From assembly GCA_964539025.1 (NCBI GenBank), contig CAZIFA010000005.1, positions 141,802 to 205,801 on the forward strand: a DNA stretch of 64,000 nt, written 5' to 3'. A program made the translations under genes and the position numbers. The notes beneath the pieces are model-generated. The model was not told the origin of the DNA. It made no database searches and saw nothing but the letters and a program-made list of their open reading frames with translations. Of this stretch, positions 42,590-51,057 are shown piece by piece; the first letter of the stretch is position 1; each line of letters starts with the position of its first letter. This stretch comes from Micavibrio_A sp964539025. GTDB taxonomy: Bacteria > Pseudomonadota > Alphaproteobacteria > Micavibrionales > Micavibrionaceae.

Positions 42590-45033
42590 CACTTGTCTCC
42601 CAGACCGTTACGCGGGGCATCACCGAGTGAAACCAAACCGGAGCGCATGGCGGTGGGGATTGCCTTCACATCGGCGAGTTTGGAAGCAAAGCTTGCAGAC
42701 GGGGTCATCATGCTGTTGCTACCGACGGTGGCTTTGAGCGCGTAGGCCGCGACCTTCATGAAGCTGTCATGGTTGTCCCAGTAGAGCATTTTCCAAAGGT
42801 TGCTTAGAGGTGAGTAGCTGCCACGTCCACCGCGCCCCTTTTTCTGCCATCCTTCGATCCCGGCAGTGGAAACGGCAAAAGGATAAATGCGTTGTGGTGT
42901 CAATCCGATATGGCTGAAATAACTTTCGCCCATACGAGAAACACAATCGATAGGCACTTCGAATTTTTCGGCAATGTATTTGCGCGCCAGCTCGAAATTT
43001 GTGACTTCTTTGGGCAACGGCATACTGGGGCAGCTTAGGATATAGCCATTGCCTTTATAGCGTTGCGGCACGGGCAGATAATCTTCGATAAAACCGGCCA
43101 TGACTTCGCCGTTAATGCGTTGGGTCAGCGGCAATATGACGGCGGTGTTTTGTGATTTTCCTTCGTGCAGGATAAATTCCATTTCGCGGCTGGCAAGTCC
43201 GGCGATGCTGCCTTTAACTTGGCCTTCATCAACAAAGACCGAATGCGCGGTTTTGATCTGTCCTGCCGTGCCACGAATTTCGCGGAAACGAGAATCGTGC
43301 TGGGCTAGCTTGTCGACAATCTCTTTAAGTTTTGAGATATGTTCGGGTTCTTCGGTTTTTAAGTTTAGCGGGCAATCGGCCCAGGCTTCATAGGGAAGAT
43401 TCAGTTTTTCGTACAAAGCGAGAATTTGAATTTCAAGGCGGCTGCTTGGGATCAATCCGATGCCGATAGCGTTTAAGATGCGCTGTGCGTCCACTTCGAG
43501 AATCTTACCTTGCGTCGAAAAGCCCGTGATGTCCGGCAAAGTGCGGCGCAGGTTCATCGTGTTATCGGGTTCTTGAACCTGTAGATATTTTGTCTGGATA
43601 CGCTCATCTATATGGTCGGGGGCGGGATAGAAACCGGGGCCTTCTTCGATGTCGTTGCCCGGCAGGGATTTTAAGCCGAAATAATCACGCGCAAAATTCA
43701 GCGTGGATTTGGCATCGCCCGGCCTGATCGCTTCAAACACGTCGTGCGGAATGGCGATCGCTTCGGTCATATGACCGGACCAGCGCTTGCCATCGATATT
43801 CGGGCCGTTGCGTGGCACGGCATTGATGAGTCCGCGCGGAAGGCCGTCATGGATAAAGATTTTCAGGCGGTTGTTATCGACGCGATAGGGGATAATTTCA
43901 ACAATTTCCTGATCGCGCGTCACGACATCTTGAAGGCGCCCATCGACATTATCCCGCATGGTGGTGATGCGCAGCGCGCGATTGGGTGTGCGTGTCGGTT
44001 TGCGTTCGACGAGCAGCAGCGATTTTTTCTCGCTGACCTTTTGCGCCAGCGTGATAAAGCTGGTCGGCGGGTTGCCCAGAAGATTGCCGCTTTCATCGAA
44101 CAGTTTGAATTTTTTATCGAAGCGCGCCTTGACGATTTGCTGGTCCCAGTGCGGCGCGGAGTAGAGCAGGCGGGCGTCGAGCGATTTGATCATACGGCGC
44201 ATGTCTCGCTCGGTTAAAAACGCATATTCCTTGTGCAGTTCTTCTTCCCAGTATTCGCGGTCGTCTTTGCGCAGGACGAATTCATACGCCCATTTATACG
44301 GGAGGCGGAACAGGCGCGTTTGGGGAAAGCGCGGCGGTAATTCTTCGAGGTAGAAGCCGCGGTGCGCTGGGTCATCGCGCGGGCGTGCTTTTTCCGAATA
44401 CTGGATCAGCAATTCAGGTTCTGATAGGCCCGCTATGCCATCTTCGGGATGTGATGGTTCGTCCGGCATTTCCAGCAGAACGTAGGATGTTTCGGGCAAC
44501 GAGAATTCACGAATGAACAAAAGCCCGTCCGGTTTTAGCCAGTTGTAATGGTTTTCGATCATCTGGCTGATGACACGTTCATTGCAGTTGGTCTGGGAAT
44601 AAACTTCGTGCAGTGAGAAGGAATGGATGATGGCATCGATCGAACTTTCGGGGAGTTCTAAATCGATCGCGTTGCCGCAGATGAATTCTAGATTGTCGAG
44701 TTTGTACAGATCGCGGGATTGGCGCACGAGGTTGCGATCAAAATCTATGCCGATGAAATGATAGTCTGGATTCATTACCGCCATCGCGAAAATCAGAGAT
44801 CCTTCGGCAGAGCCGATATCGACGACGCGCGCGCCGGGCTGAAGTACGAGGTGCGACATCGTGAACCATGCTTTGCGGATCACGGCATCGGGGACGGAAT
44901 TGAGGAGGGCTTTATATTCGGCGATGTTTTCTTCGGCGGTTCTGGGAGATTGAGCGGCGGGCGTCTGGGATGGCGGGGCACCCTCGGGGCCGCTGATAAT
45001 TTTGATGTGGTTCTTTAAACTTGTCTGGCCCAA
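42589..45033 (-). CDS. Large methyltransferase-containing fusion protein of unknown function
   Basis: An 814-residue protein. Residues about 60-200 form a class I SAM methyltransferase (VVDIGSAEGSLIFAMAV, FIGIDFD, IIHSFSLHEVYSQ). After a linker there are two beta-rich regions: about 385-470 (IVEIIPYRVDNNRLKIFIHDG) and about 600-730 (NTAVILPLTQRINGEVMAGFIEDYL, then a helix FELARKYIAEKF), which look like degenerate Nudix folds; the Nudix box itself is not intact. The final 80 residues are Ser/Gly-rich. It is the first gene of a minus-strand operon with the BioC-like methyltransferase and gloB. No function can be assigned. Confidence 0.65.
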   Translation of the reverse strand: MGQTSLKNHIKIISGPEGAPPSQTPAAQSPRTAEENIAEYKALLNSVPDAVIRKAWFTMSHLVLQPGARVVDIGSAEGSLIFAMAVMNPDYHFIGIDFDRNLVRQSRDLYKLDNLEFICGNAIDLELPESSIDAIIHSFSLHEVYSQTNCNERVISQMIENHYNWLKPDGLLFIREFSLPETSYVLLEMPDEPSHPEDGIAGLSEPELLIQYSEKARPRDDPAHRGFYLEELPPRFPQTRLFRLPYKWAYEFVLRKDDREYWEEELHKEYAFLTERDMRRMIKSLDARLLYSAPHWDQQIVKARFDKKFKLFDESGNLLGNPPTSFITLAQKVSEKKSLLLVERKPTRTPNRALRITTMRDNVDGRLQDVVTRDQEIVEIIPYRVDNNRLKIFIHDGLPRGLINAVPRNGPNIDGKRWSGHMTEAIAIPHDVFEAIRPGDAKSTLNFARDYFGLKSLPGNDIEEGPGFYPAPDHIDERIQTKYLQVQEPDNTMNLRRTLPDITGFSTQGKILEVDAQRILNAIGIGLIPSSRLEIQILALYEKLNLPYEAWADCPLNLKTEEPEHISKLKEIVDKLAQHDSRFREIRGTAGQIKTAHSVFVDEGQVKGSIAGLASREMEFILHEGKSQNTAVILPLTQRINGEVMAGFIEDYLPVPQRYKGNGYILSCPSMPLPKEVTNFELARKYIAEKFEVPIDCVSRMGESYFSHIGLTPQRIYPFAVSTAGIEGWQKKGRGGRGSYSPLSNLWKMLYWDNHDSFMKVAAYALKATVGSNSMMTPSASFASKLADVKAIPTAMRSGLVSLGDAPRNGLGDK

Positions 45034-45210
45034 CGCGCACCCGCTATTTTTAAGGCTCAGGCGTTACGAATTCGTGTTCGTAGTCTTTTTTATAAACAGT
45101 ACCGCCAATCATTTCCCTTCTAGTTACCTCCTTGCAAAAAGGCAAGGAAATTGTGAAAAATCTGTGGCAAAGACTTTGAAATTATTATTTTTTATCATAG
45201 GGTTGCGGAA

Positions 45211-45951
45211 ATGGCTTATTTTATGAAATTAATTGACGCGATTCTGCCGCCGCGCTGCCCTTTTACGGGAGAAATCGTCGATTCGCAGGGTACTGTTTCG
45301 CCGCAGGCATGGGGGGAATTGTCATTTATCACGGCCCCATATTGCCATAATTGCGGGTTTCCGTTCGAGTTTGCGGTTCCGGCGGGTAGTGCGGAGGGTT
45401 TATGCGCCGGATGCCTACACGACCGCCCGGAATTTTCGATGGCGCGGTCCGCCATGGTTTACAACGATGCCAGCCGCGATTTTATTTTGGGTTTCAAACA
45501 TGGCGACCAGACGCAATCGGTCGTTTCCATGATCCCGTGGTTACGGGCTGCGGGGGCGGATTTGTGGGGCAGGGCCGATGTGATCGTGCCTGTGCCGTTG
45601 CATCGCTGGCGGCTTTTGCGGCGACGATACAATCAGGCGGCGCTGATCGGACGCGCGATTGCAAAGGATCGTGGAATGTCGTTTTTGCCCGATGCACTCA
45701 AACGCACGCGCGCGACGCCGAGCCAAGGGCATCTGAACGCGAAGGAACGGCATAGCAACGTCAAACGCGCGTTTGGCGTGCATCCGCCTCGCGCGGCTTC
45801 GTTGAAAGACAAACGTGTGATACTGATCGACGATGTTTATACAACCGGATCGACGGTGCGCGAATGCGCGAAGACCTTATTGGCGGGCGGCGCGAAGGAT
45901 GTTATGGTATTGACGTTGGCGCGCGTGGTGCGTGCGGGACGTTTTGATTAA
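45211..45951 (+). CDS. comF: ComF family phosphoribosyltransferase-like protein
   Basis: A 246-residue protein with an N-terminal zinc-ribbon (PYCHNCGFPFEF and GLCAGCLHDRP), then a PRTase domain ending in VILIDDVYTTGSTVRECAKTLLAGGAKDV. ComF proteins support DNA uptake or transformation in competent species. In alphaproteobacteria comF usually sits next to grxC and a nitrilase gene; here those lie 1.5-2 kb downstream, separated by a small gene and a ubiquinone hydroxylase. Confidence 0.9.
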   Translation: MAYFMKLIDAILPPRCPFTGEIVDSQGTVSPQAWGELSFITAPYCHNCGFPFEFAVPAGSAEGLCAGCLHDRPEFSMARSAMVYNDASRDFILGFKHGDQTQSVVSMIPWLRAAGADLWGRADVIVPVPLHRWRLLRRRYNQAALIGRAIAKDRGMSFLPDALKRTRATPSQGHLNAKERHSNVKRAFGVHPPRAASLKDKRVILIDDVYTTGSTVRECAKTLLAGGAKDVMVLTLARVVRAGRFD

Positions 45952-45968
45952 TTTCTTTGGAGGTTTTT

Positions 45969-46262
45969 ATGCGTCGTCGTGAATTTATGAATGGTTTTTT
46001 GCGTGTCGTTGAGGCAGGCGGATGGGGTGGTGTAGTTGGTTGTGGCATTGATGCTTCTTTAAACGGTAGCCCGGAATGGGCTTCACGAGAGTTTGGTGTT
46101 TCGGTCGAGGCTGGGGCAAAGATAGAAAAGCATGCCATGAATGTTGCAATTCTGAGTGGGGGCGCCGCGAGTCTTGTGTCCTGGTTTTCGTGCCATCATA
46201 CTTTTTATCAGCCTTCAAATGCTACAAAGGCGAACCCTGCAGTAGGCGGCCCTCGTCCATAG
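45969..46262 (+). CDS. Small hypothetical protein with basic N-terminus
   Basis: A 97-residue protein starting MRRREFMNGFLRVVEAGG, with GGAGG five bases before ATG. A Gly/Ala/Trp-rich region and a hydrophobic segment (AILSGGAASLVSWF) follow, suggesting membrane association. No family was recognised. Its last 41 bases overlap the 3' end of the ubiquinone hydroxylase gene on the other strand. Confidence 0.5.
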   Translation: MRRREFMNGFLRVVEAGGWGGVVGCGIDASLNGSPEWASREFGVSVEAGAKIEKHAMNVAILSGGAASLVSWFSCHHTFYQPSNATKANPAVGGPRP

Positions 46263-47460
46263 CAGGGACCAAGCCCTGCTGCATCGTAAAGTTTTTGAGC
46301 GCCGGGATTTTTTCTAGGCCCTTTAACCCCAATCTACGCAAATCTTTTACAAACAGCATATCGTTGGCGACAACGCGGTTCAGCCCGTCGATGCCGATGA
46401 CATGGGATTTAATATCGACATGACGGCGGCGTTCATAACGTGAGAGTACAGAGTGCGAGCCTATATCTTCGCCCAGCCGCGCGGCATCGGTGAGCGTTTC
46501 GGCAAGCGCCGCGACATCACGCAGTGATAAATTCAACCCCTGTGCGCCGATGGGGGAGAGAACATGCGCAGCCTCTGCGGCCAGCACGGCGCGGTCACCA
46601 ATCAGTTTCTCCGAGGACAAAAGCATCAGCGGCCAGCTTTCTGGATTGGATTTGAGCGTGACGGTGCCGAGATAGCCGCAAGTACGATCTTGAATGGCGC
46701 GTTCGAATTCGGGTTTTTTCATCGAAAGATAGTTTTTGGCATCTTCGGTTTTTTCTACCCAGACGATGGAAGATTGATTGCCCGGCATTGGCACGAATGT
46801 GAACGGCCCGCCGGAGCGATGGAATTCGGTCGAAGTAAAGTTATGTGGTTTGGAATGTTCGATGAGGCAGGTGATGGCCATCTGCCCATAATTGTGTTTT
46901 TTTGCCTCGATATTCGCGACAGAGCGGACGATGGAATTGCGGCCGTCCGTGCCGATGATGAGAGATGCAGTGATAGTTTGCCCGGTTTCCGTGCGGGCGA
47001 TAACGCGGCCATTTTCAACCGTATAATCGATAAGCTTGGTGGATGATAGATGCGTCAGGTTTTTTGTGGTTTTTAGTTTTGCGGTAAAGGCGGATTTCAA
47101 AAAGGAATTGGGAATGTTGAACCCGAATTGATCATGGCCGATATCGACGGCCTTGAATTCCACAAAGACCTGATCTTTACCGCCGTGGCTGTCATCGATG
47201 ATCTTCATGATTTTGAGAGGTGTGGAGACAGACTTAAGCTCATCCCATATTCCTGCGGCTTTTAGCACATTCACCGAACTGTTGAGGAGAGCGGCGGTGC
47301 GGCCCGATGGCGGCGCTTTTAAATCTGCGGGCGTGGGTTTTTCGGCATCGATCAACACGACCTTAAAACCCGCATTGGCCAGCAGGACCGAAAGCGCCAG
47401 CCCCGCTGGGCCCGCGCCTGAAAGTATAATGTCGGCCTTGAGGTCTTTTGTTTGCATCAT
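46222..47460 (-). CDS. UbiH/UbiF/Coq6-family FAD-dependent hydroxylase
   Basis: A 412-residue flavin monooxygenase: FAD loop LSGAGPAGLALSVLLANAG, central DG motif (IIGTDGRNSIVR), and the C-terminal SPIGAQGLNLSLRDVAALAE. The usual GDAAH is AEAAH here, an Asp to Glu change at a flavin-contact position. The family hydroxylates the ring during ubiquinone synthesis; which position is not clear from sequence. It is divergent from grxC. Confidence 0.85.
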   Translation of the reverse strand: MMQTKDLKADIILSGAGPAGLALSVLLANAGFKVVLIDAEKPTPADLKAPPSGRTAALLNSSVNVLKAAGIWDELKSVSTPLKIMKIIDDSHGGKDQVFVEFKAVDIGHDQFGFNIPNSFLKSAFTAKLKTTKNLTHLSSTKLIDYTVENGRVIARTETGQTITASLIIGTDGRNSIVRSVANIEAKKHNYGQMAITCLIEHSKPHNFTSTEFHRSGGPFTFVPMPGNQSSIVWVEKTEDAKNYLSMKKPEFERAIQDRTCGYLGTVTLKSNPESWPLMLLSSEKLIGDRAVLAAEAAHVLSPIGAQGLNLSLRDVAALAETLTDAARLGEDIGSHSVLSRYERRRHVDIKSHVIGIDGLNRVVANDMLFVKDLRRLGLKGLEKIPALKNFTMQQGLVPAMDEGRLLQGSPL

Positions 47461-47502
47461 AGATATCTATATGGTTATTTAGAAACATAAGGAAGAAAAA
47501 CC

Positions 47503-47760
47503 ATGGCAAATGTCGAAATTTATACGACCAAAACCTGCCCCTATTGCGTGCGCGCCAAGAACCTGTTGAATGCCAAGGACGTCGATTTCAAGGAGATCGA
47601 TGTGACGGGCGACGATGCTGGGCGTGAGGTTTTGCTAAAAAGAAGTAATGGGTTGCGCACCGTGCCGCAGATTTTCATCAACGGCCAGCATATAGGCGGG
47701 TCGGATGAGTTATATGCGCTCGAACAAAAAGGTGAATTGGAGAAGTTGTTGGCTCAATAG
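47503..47760 (+). CDS. grxC: Glutaredoxin 3
   Basis: An 85-residue glutaredoxin with the dithiol active site C12-P-Y-C15, the TVPQIFINGQHIGG segment binding glutathione, and a C-terminal helix. It reduces disulfides and protein-glutathione adducts. AAGGAAG lies about 11 bases before the ATG. Confidence 0.95.
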   Translation: MANVEIYTTKTCPYCVRAKNLLNAKDVDFKEIDVTGDDAGREVLLKRSNGLRTVPQIFINGQHIGGSDELYALEQKGELEKLLAQ

Positions 47761-47785
47761 CACGCCAGCGCAGTTTAGTCTTTAC

Positions 47786-47871
47786 TGTCATCCCGAGCGA
47801 AGTCGAGGGATCTTTAGCAGACCGATCATCAAAAGATCCCTCCATTGCGCTTCGCTTCAGTCGGGATGACA
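47786..47871. repeat. GTCATCC/GGATGAC palindromic repeat
   Basis: Starts TGTCATCCCGAGCG and ends AGTCGGGATGACA, with GGGATCTTT/AAAGATCCC inner arms. It lies between grxC and the nitrilase gene. Confidence 0.8.
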
Positions 47872-47950
47872 AGATTAGAGTTAGAAAGATTTATATGAAA
47901 CTTTATAGATTTCTGGATGCCAGCTTTCGCTGGCATGCTATGGTGAAAGT

Positions 47951-48772
47951 ATGAAAATCAAAGCCGCCGTCGTACAATTGAATGCCAAACCCGTGATCGA
48001 AGATAATTTGCGGGAAGCGGAAGCGTTGATCCGTGCTGCCGCGAAGGACGGTGCAACGCTGATTTCCACGCCGGAAAACACATGCCGGATGCGCGCCAAG
48101 ACCGAAGATAAGATGGCGACTTCGCACGACGCGAAAGATCATCCTGCCATTCCATTTTTTGCCAATCTCGCCAAAGAGCTTGGCGTGATGATCAATGTAG
48201 GATCGATTTCTTCTATCCGCGTAGAGGGTGGAAAACTGGCCAACAGGTCGTTCTTGTTCAGAAAAGACGGATCGATCGCGGCAACGTATGACAAAATCCA
48301 TATGTTCGATTCCGATCTGCCCAACGGCGATAAATATCGCGAGAGTGATACGCACCGTGCAGGCGATCAGGTGGTTCTGGCGGAAGCCGAAGGGGTCAAG
48401 ATAGGGATGAGTGTCTGCTATGACATGCGCTTCCCGCATCTCTACCGCAAACTGGCAAAACAGGGGGCCCAGATCCTGACCATTCCGTCCGCCTTTACGG
48501 TCCCGACGGGGCAGGCGCATTGGGAAACTCTACTTCGGGCGCGGGCAATCGAGGCCGGTTCGTTCGTTCTGGCAGCAGCCCAAGTGGGTAGCCATGAGGG
48601 CGGAAGGGCAACCTACGGCCATTCCATGATTATCGCGCCGTGGGGACAAATTATCGCGCAAATTCAAGGGGATAATACAGGATGTGCGGTGGCGGAACTG
48701 GACCTCGACGAGGTTGCCAAGGCGCGGGCGGCGGTTCCTTCCTTGACCCATGACCGGGATTTCAAAAATTAA
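47951..48772 (+). CDS. Carbon-nitrogen hydrolase (nitrilase family)
   Basis: A 273-residue enzyme with the Glu-Lys-Cys triad context: STPENTCRM (Glu), YDKIHMFDSDL (Lys) and GMSVCYDMRFPHLYRKLAKQGA (Cys). It resembles Nit1/NIT2-type amidases that act on deaminated glutathione or omega-amides, consistent with its place after grxC. GGTGA lies five bases before the ATG. Confidence 0.9.
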   Translation: MKIKAAVVQLNAKPVIEDNLREAEALIRAAAKDGATLISTPENTCRMRAKTEDKMATSHDAKDHPAIPFFANLAKELGVMINVGSISSIRVEGGKLANRSFLFRKDGSIAATYDKIHMFDSDLPNGDKYRESDTHRAGDQVVLAEAEGVKIGMSVCYDMRFPHLYRKLAKQGAQILTIPSAFTVPTGQAHWETLLRARAIEAGSFVLAAAQVGSHEGGRATYGHSMIIAPWGQIIAQIQGDNTGCAVAELDLDEVAKARAAVPSLTHDRDFKN

Positions 48773-48781
48773 CCTTTGAAC

Positions 48782-48810
48782 TGGCGAAATTAACTTTTAA
48801 CGGTTATAAT
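48782..48810 (+). promoter_or_regulatory. Candidate promoter giving a leaderless transcript
   Basis: A perfect TATAAT at 48805-48810 lies six bases before the ATG at 48817, with a weak TGGCGA 17 bases further up. Initiation would fall at or next to the start codon. Four TTAAC motifs occur between 48769 and 48814. No ribosome site precedes the ATG. Confidence 0.45.
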
Positions 48811-48816
48811 TAACCT

Positions 48817-49161
48817 ATGGCCGGACCTAGTTTTTTAGGACAGTACAGCGTTATTGATGCGGTTGGCGGTTTGCTCGAATCGGGCAGGCGTATCAACCGC
48901 AGCGGTATTGGCATGTCCGCAAATTCCCGCCAACTTCTTGAGAGTTTTTATAACAACGCAACAGCGATGTTCAACCAGCTTTATACCCGCGCCGAAAATT
49001 CCGAAGCTATCAATGTCACGACTATCCTGGCGCTGCGATCGAAACATGCGCATCTCGTCAACGATACGATCAAGGCGCAGATGGCGGAAGAAGCCGCGAA
49101 AGACGCCGACACCGTTCCTGTATCCAATACGAACGGCACGAACGTCGATACCGAGGCTTAG
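48817..49161 (+). CDS. Small hypothetical protein, probably from a leaderless mRNA
   Basis: A 114-residue soluble helical protein starting MAGPSFLGQYSVIDAVGGLL, with an Ala/Glu/Asp-rich C-terminal third ending in a Thr/Asn tail. No family was recognised. The start has no Shine-Dalgarno sequence but a perfect -10 box six bases upstream. The last four bases overlap the stop of the convergent XRE gene. Confidence 0.6.
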   Translation: MAGPSFLGQYSVIDAVGGLLESGRRINRSGIGMSANSRQLLESFYNNATAMFNQLYTRAENSEAINVTTILALRSKHAHLVNDTIKAQMAEEAAKDADTVPVSNTNGTNVDTEA

Positions 49162-49472
49162 GCAAGTTTTTCCAACGGAACGTTCAACGCCTTGGCGATC
49201 GATTTCAGCGATTTGATCGAACCTTCCTTGCGTCCGGTTTCAATTTCGGTGAGGTAGGGGCGCGAGAGGCCCGCTGCATTCGCCAGATCATCCTGTGTCA
49301 TGCCGCGATGTTTTCGGATGATTTTGATAGGGCTTTGCCCGCCGACCGCGAGTTTTTGCAAAATATCATCGGGCAGGTCGTTCGCCGCGCCGCCGTTTTT
49401 CATCTGCGTGTAATCGTGCAGCGGGATCAGGATATGCGGTTTTCCGGCGATATGGATGATGTCGTATTGCAT
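49158..49472 (-). CDS. XRE-type helix-turn-helix regulator
   Basis: A 104-residue protein. Residues 50-103 form a Cro/C1 HTH (IIRKHRGMTQDDLANAAGLSRPYLTEIETGRKEGS). The N-terminal 40 residues form a small beta segment (IAGKPHILIPLHDYTQM) like that of antitoxins. No toxin gene adjoins it: the neighbours are a hypothetical gene and a sugar-kinase-like gene. It may be a free regulator or a lone antitoxin. Confidence 0.8.
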   Translation of the reverse strand: MQYDIIHIAGKPHILIPLHDYTQMKNGGAANDLPDDILQKLAVGGQSPIKIIRKHRGMTQDDLANAAGLSRPYLTEIETGRKEGSIKSLKSIAKALNVPLEKLA

Positions 49473-49509
49473 GGCGATGTCTCCTAGGGCGACATTCTAG
49501 CATGAGGAG

Positions 49510-50346
49510 TTATACGCATCCAAGACATTGTTCAAGGCAACGGTTCACGAACACGGACTGGCGTGCGTCGGTGCCGATTTTCTTCCAGAGGATATTGTGG
49601 TCCAGAAGGCGGCGGAGCGGTCGCATGAATAAAACAAACTGTTTTAATTCTTCCAGTACTTTCGGATCGGCGGATTTTTTGTATTCGTTGAAGAGATCGA
49701 GGATCAGCGCGTCTTCGTAATGCATCTTGTCGCCGGGGCGGCGGGCGTAACGGCTCGCGGAGCTTAGAAAAATCCAAAGATCGCGCGCCTGCGCCGTGGC
49801 CAGCGGCATGACTAGGGCCGGGTTTTCTTCAAGATCGAGAAAGCCGATTTTTTCGCCGTCCCATGTCATGTCGCGCACGTAAGGGCGACCGTGGGCAAGT
49901 CCTGCCTTGTGTAACGCGGCGAGGGCATTGATCGCGACTTCTAAACCCGCCTTGCGTGTTTCGGAATCCGTGGTTTGGTCGAGATGGGCACGCAGTTGCG
50001 GCCCTGCATCGGTCATCACCATGATGTCATCATACGCGGCAACAACATCGGGAACATGAAAACCCAGTTGTTTGAACTGCGCGAGGCGTTCGGCCTCCAT
50101 CTTGAGGCTATGGCTGCCGCCCGTGCTCACGGTGGCGCGGAGGATGGGCAGACCAGCGAGTGTGGCGACAAGTTTTTGTATCAAGTGCCAGATGCGCGTC
50201 TTCGGCGGAACGCTCTGCTTGACCCATAGCGTGCGGCCTTCATGCTCGCCCGATATGGTGCGGCTGTTGGGATGCGCAGACAAAAGGCAAACGCCGAAAT
50301 CGTGATAATCCATCGTCTGTATCAATAAAAACAGGTTGGTATTCAT
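49510..50346 (-). CDS. Kdo/WaaP-type lipopolysaccharide kinase-like protein
   Basis: A 278-residue protein with a kinase-like fold of the LPS core kinase/InaA group: an N-lobe ending in ETEAERL-like helix (KMEAERLAQFKQLGFHVPDVVAA), hinge IMVMTDAGPQLRAHL, a catalytic-loop-like LAALHKAGLAHGRPYVRDMTW, and a metal-loop GFLDLEENP. The normal HGD of the catalytic loop is HGR, so activity is doubtful. Substrate is unknown; LPS core sugar phosphorylation is the family role. Confidence 0.7.
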   Translation of the reverse strand: MNTNLFLLIQTMDYHDFGVCLLSAHPNSRTISGEHEGRTLWVKQSVPPKTRIWHLIQKLVATLAGLPILRATVSTGGSHSLKMEAERLAQFKQLGFHVPDVVAAYDDIMVMTDAGPQLRAHLDQTTDSETRKAGLEVAINALAALHKAGLAHGRPYVRDMTWDGEKIGFLDLEENPALVMPLATAQARDLWIFLSSASRYARRPGDKMHYEDALILDLFNEYKKSADPKVLEELKQFVLFMRPLRRLLDHNILWKKIGTDARQSVFVNRCLEQCLGCV

Positions 50347-50397
50347 CGGCGTGGCTAGTATCCTCAGCCATACCGGAACCCCGAAAGATTAAAGATC

Positions 50398-51045
50398 ATG
50401 ACGTTGAAAACCTATACGCATTCTCCCAAATCCGGAAAAAAACCGGACAGTATGGTAATCCTGCTACATGGGCTGGGTGCCAACGGAGCCGATTTGATAG
50501 GTCTTGCGCGGTATTGGGAGATGGCGCTGCCGAACACCGTATTCGTGTCACCCGATGCGCCGTTTCCGTGCGATATGGCACCGGTGGGATATCAATGGTT
50601 TTCGCTCCAGAACTGGTCGCCAGCTTCCATGCTTAAAGGCGTGCAGGAGGCGACGCCTGTTCTGAACGAGTATATCGACAAGATGCTGGAACATTACGGG
50701 TTGAGCGATGACAGGCTGGCGCTCGCGGGGTTTTCGCAAGGCACGATGATGAGCCTGTATGCAGGTCCGCGCCGTAAGAACAAAATCGCAGGCGTTCTCG
50801 GCTATTCCGGCGCGCTGGTAGGGGCGGAGACACTCGGCGGTCCCGATATTCACAAAATCCCCGTCCATCTTATCCATGGCAGTGTCGATATGGTGGTTCC
50901 GGTGGGTGCATTTCATTTGGCCAAAACCTCGCTTGAATCCAATGGTTTCAACGTTACCGGCGGCATCACGCGCGGACTAGAACACAATATCGACGAAGAC
51001 GGTATAGAATCCGGCGCGGCGTTTTTATCGGGCATTTTACAATAG
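50398..51045 (+). CDS. Alpha/beta-hydrolase carboxylesterase (YpfH/Aes-phospholipase type)
   Basis: A 215-residue esterase with oxyanion segment LLHGLGANGADLIGLA, the nucleophile S113 in LAGFSQGTMMSLY, a Asp in HGSVDMVVPVGAF and a His in TRGLEHNIDEDGI. This matches the phospholipase/carboxylesterase family that cleaves short-chain esters. It lies 12 bases before the amino-acid permease gene, so the two are probably cotranscribed. Confidence 0.88.
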   Translation: MTLKTYTHSPKSGKKPDSMVILLHGLGANGADLIGLARYWEMALPNTVFVSPDAPFPCDMAPVGYQWFSLQNWSPASMLKGVQEATPVLNEYIDKMLEHYGLSDDRLALAGFSQGTMMSLYAGPRRKNKIAGVLGYSGALVGAETLGGPDIHKIPVHLIHGSVDMVVPVGAFHLAKTSLESNGFNVTGGITRGLEHNIDEDGIESGAAFLSGILQ

Positions 51046-51057
51046 AAGGACAAGGCC

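Noticed and set aside
49158..49472. Toxin-antitoxin module
   Set aside because: The XRE gene has an antitoxin-like N-terminus but neither neighbour resembles a toxin.
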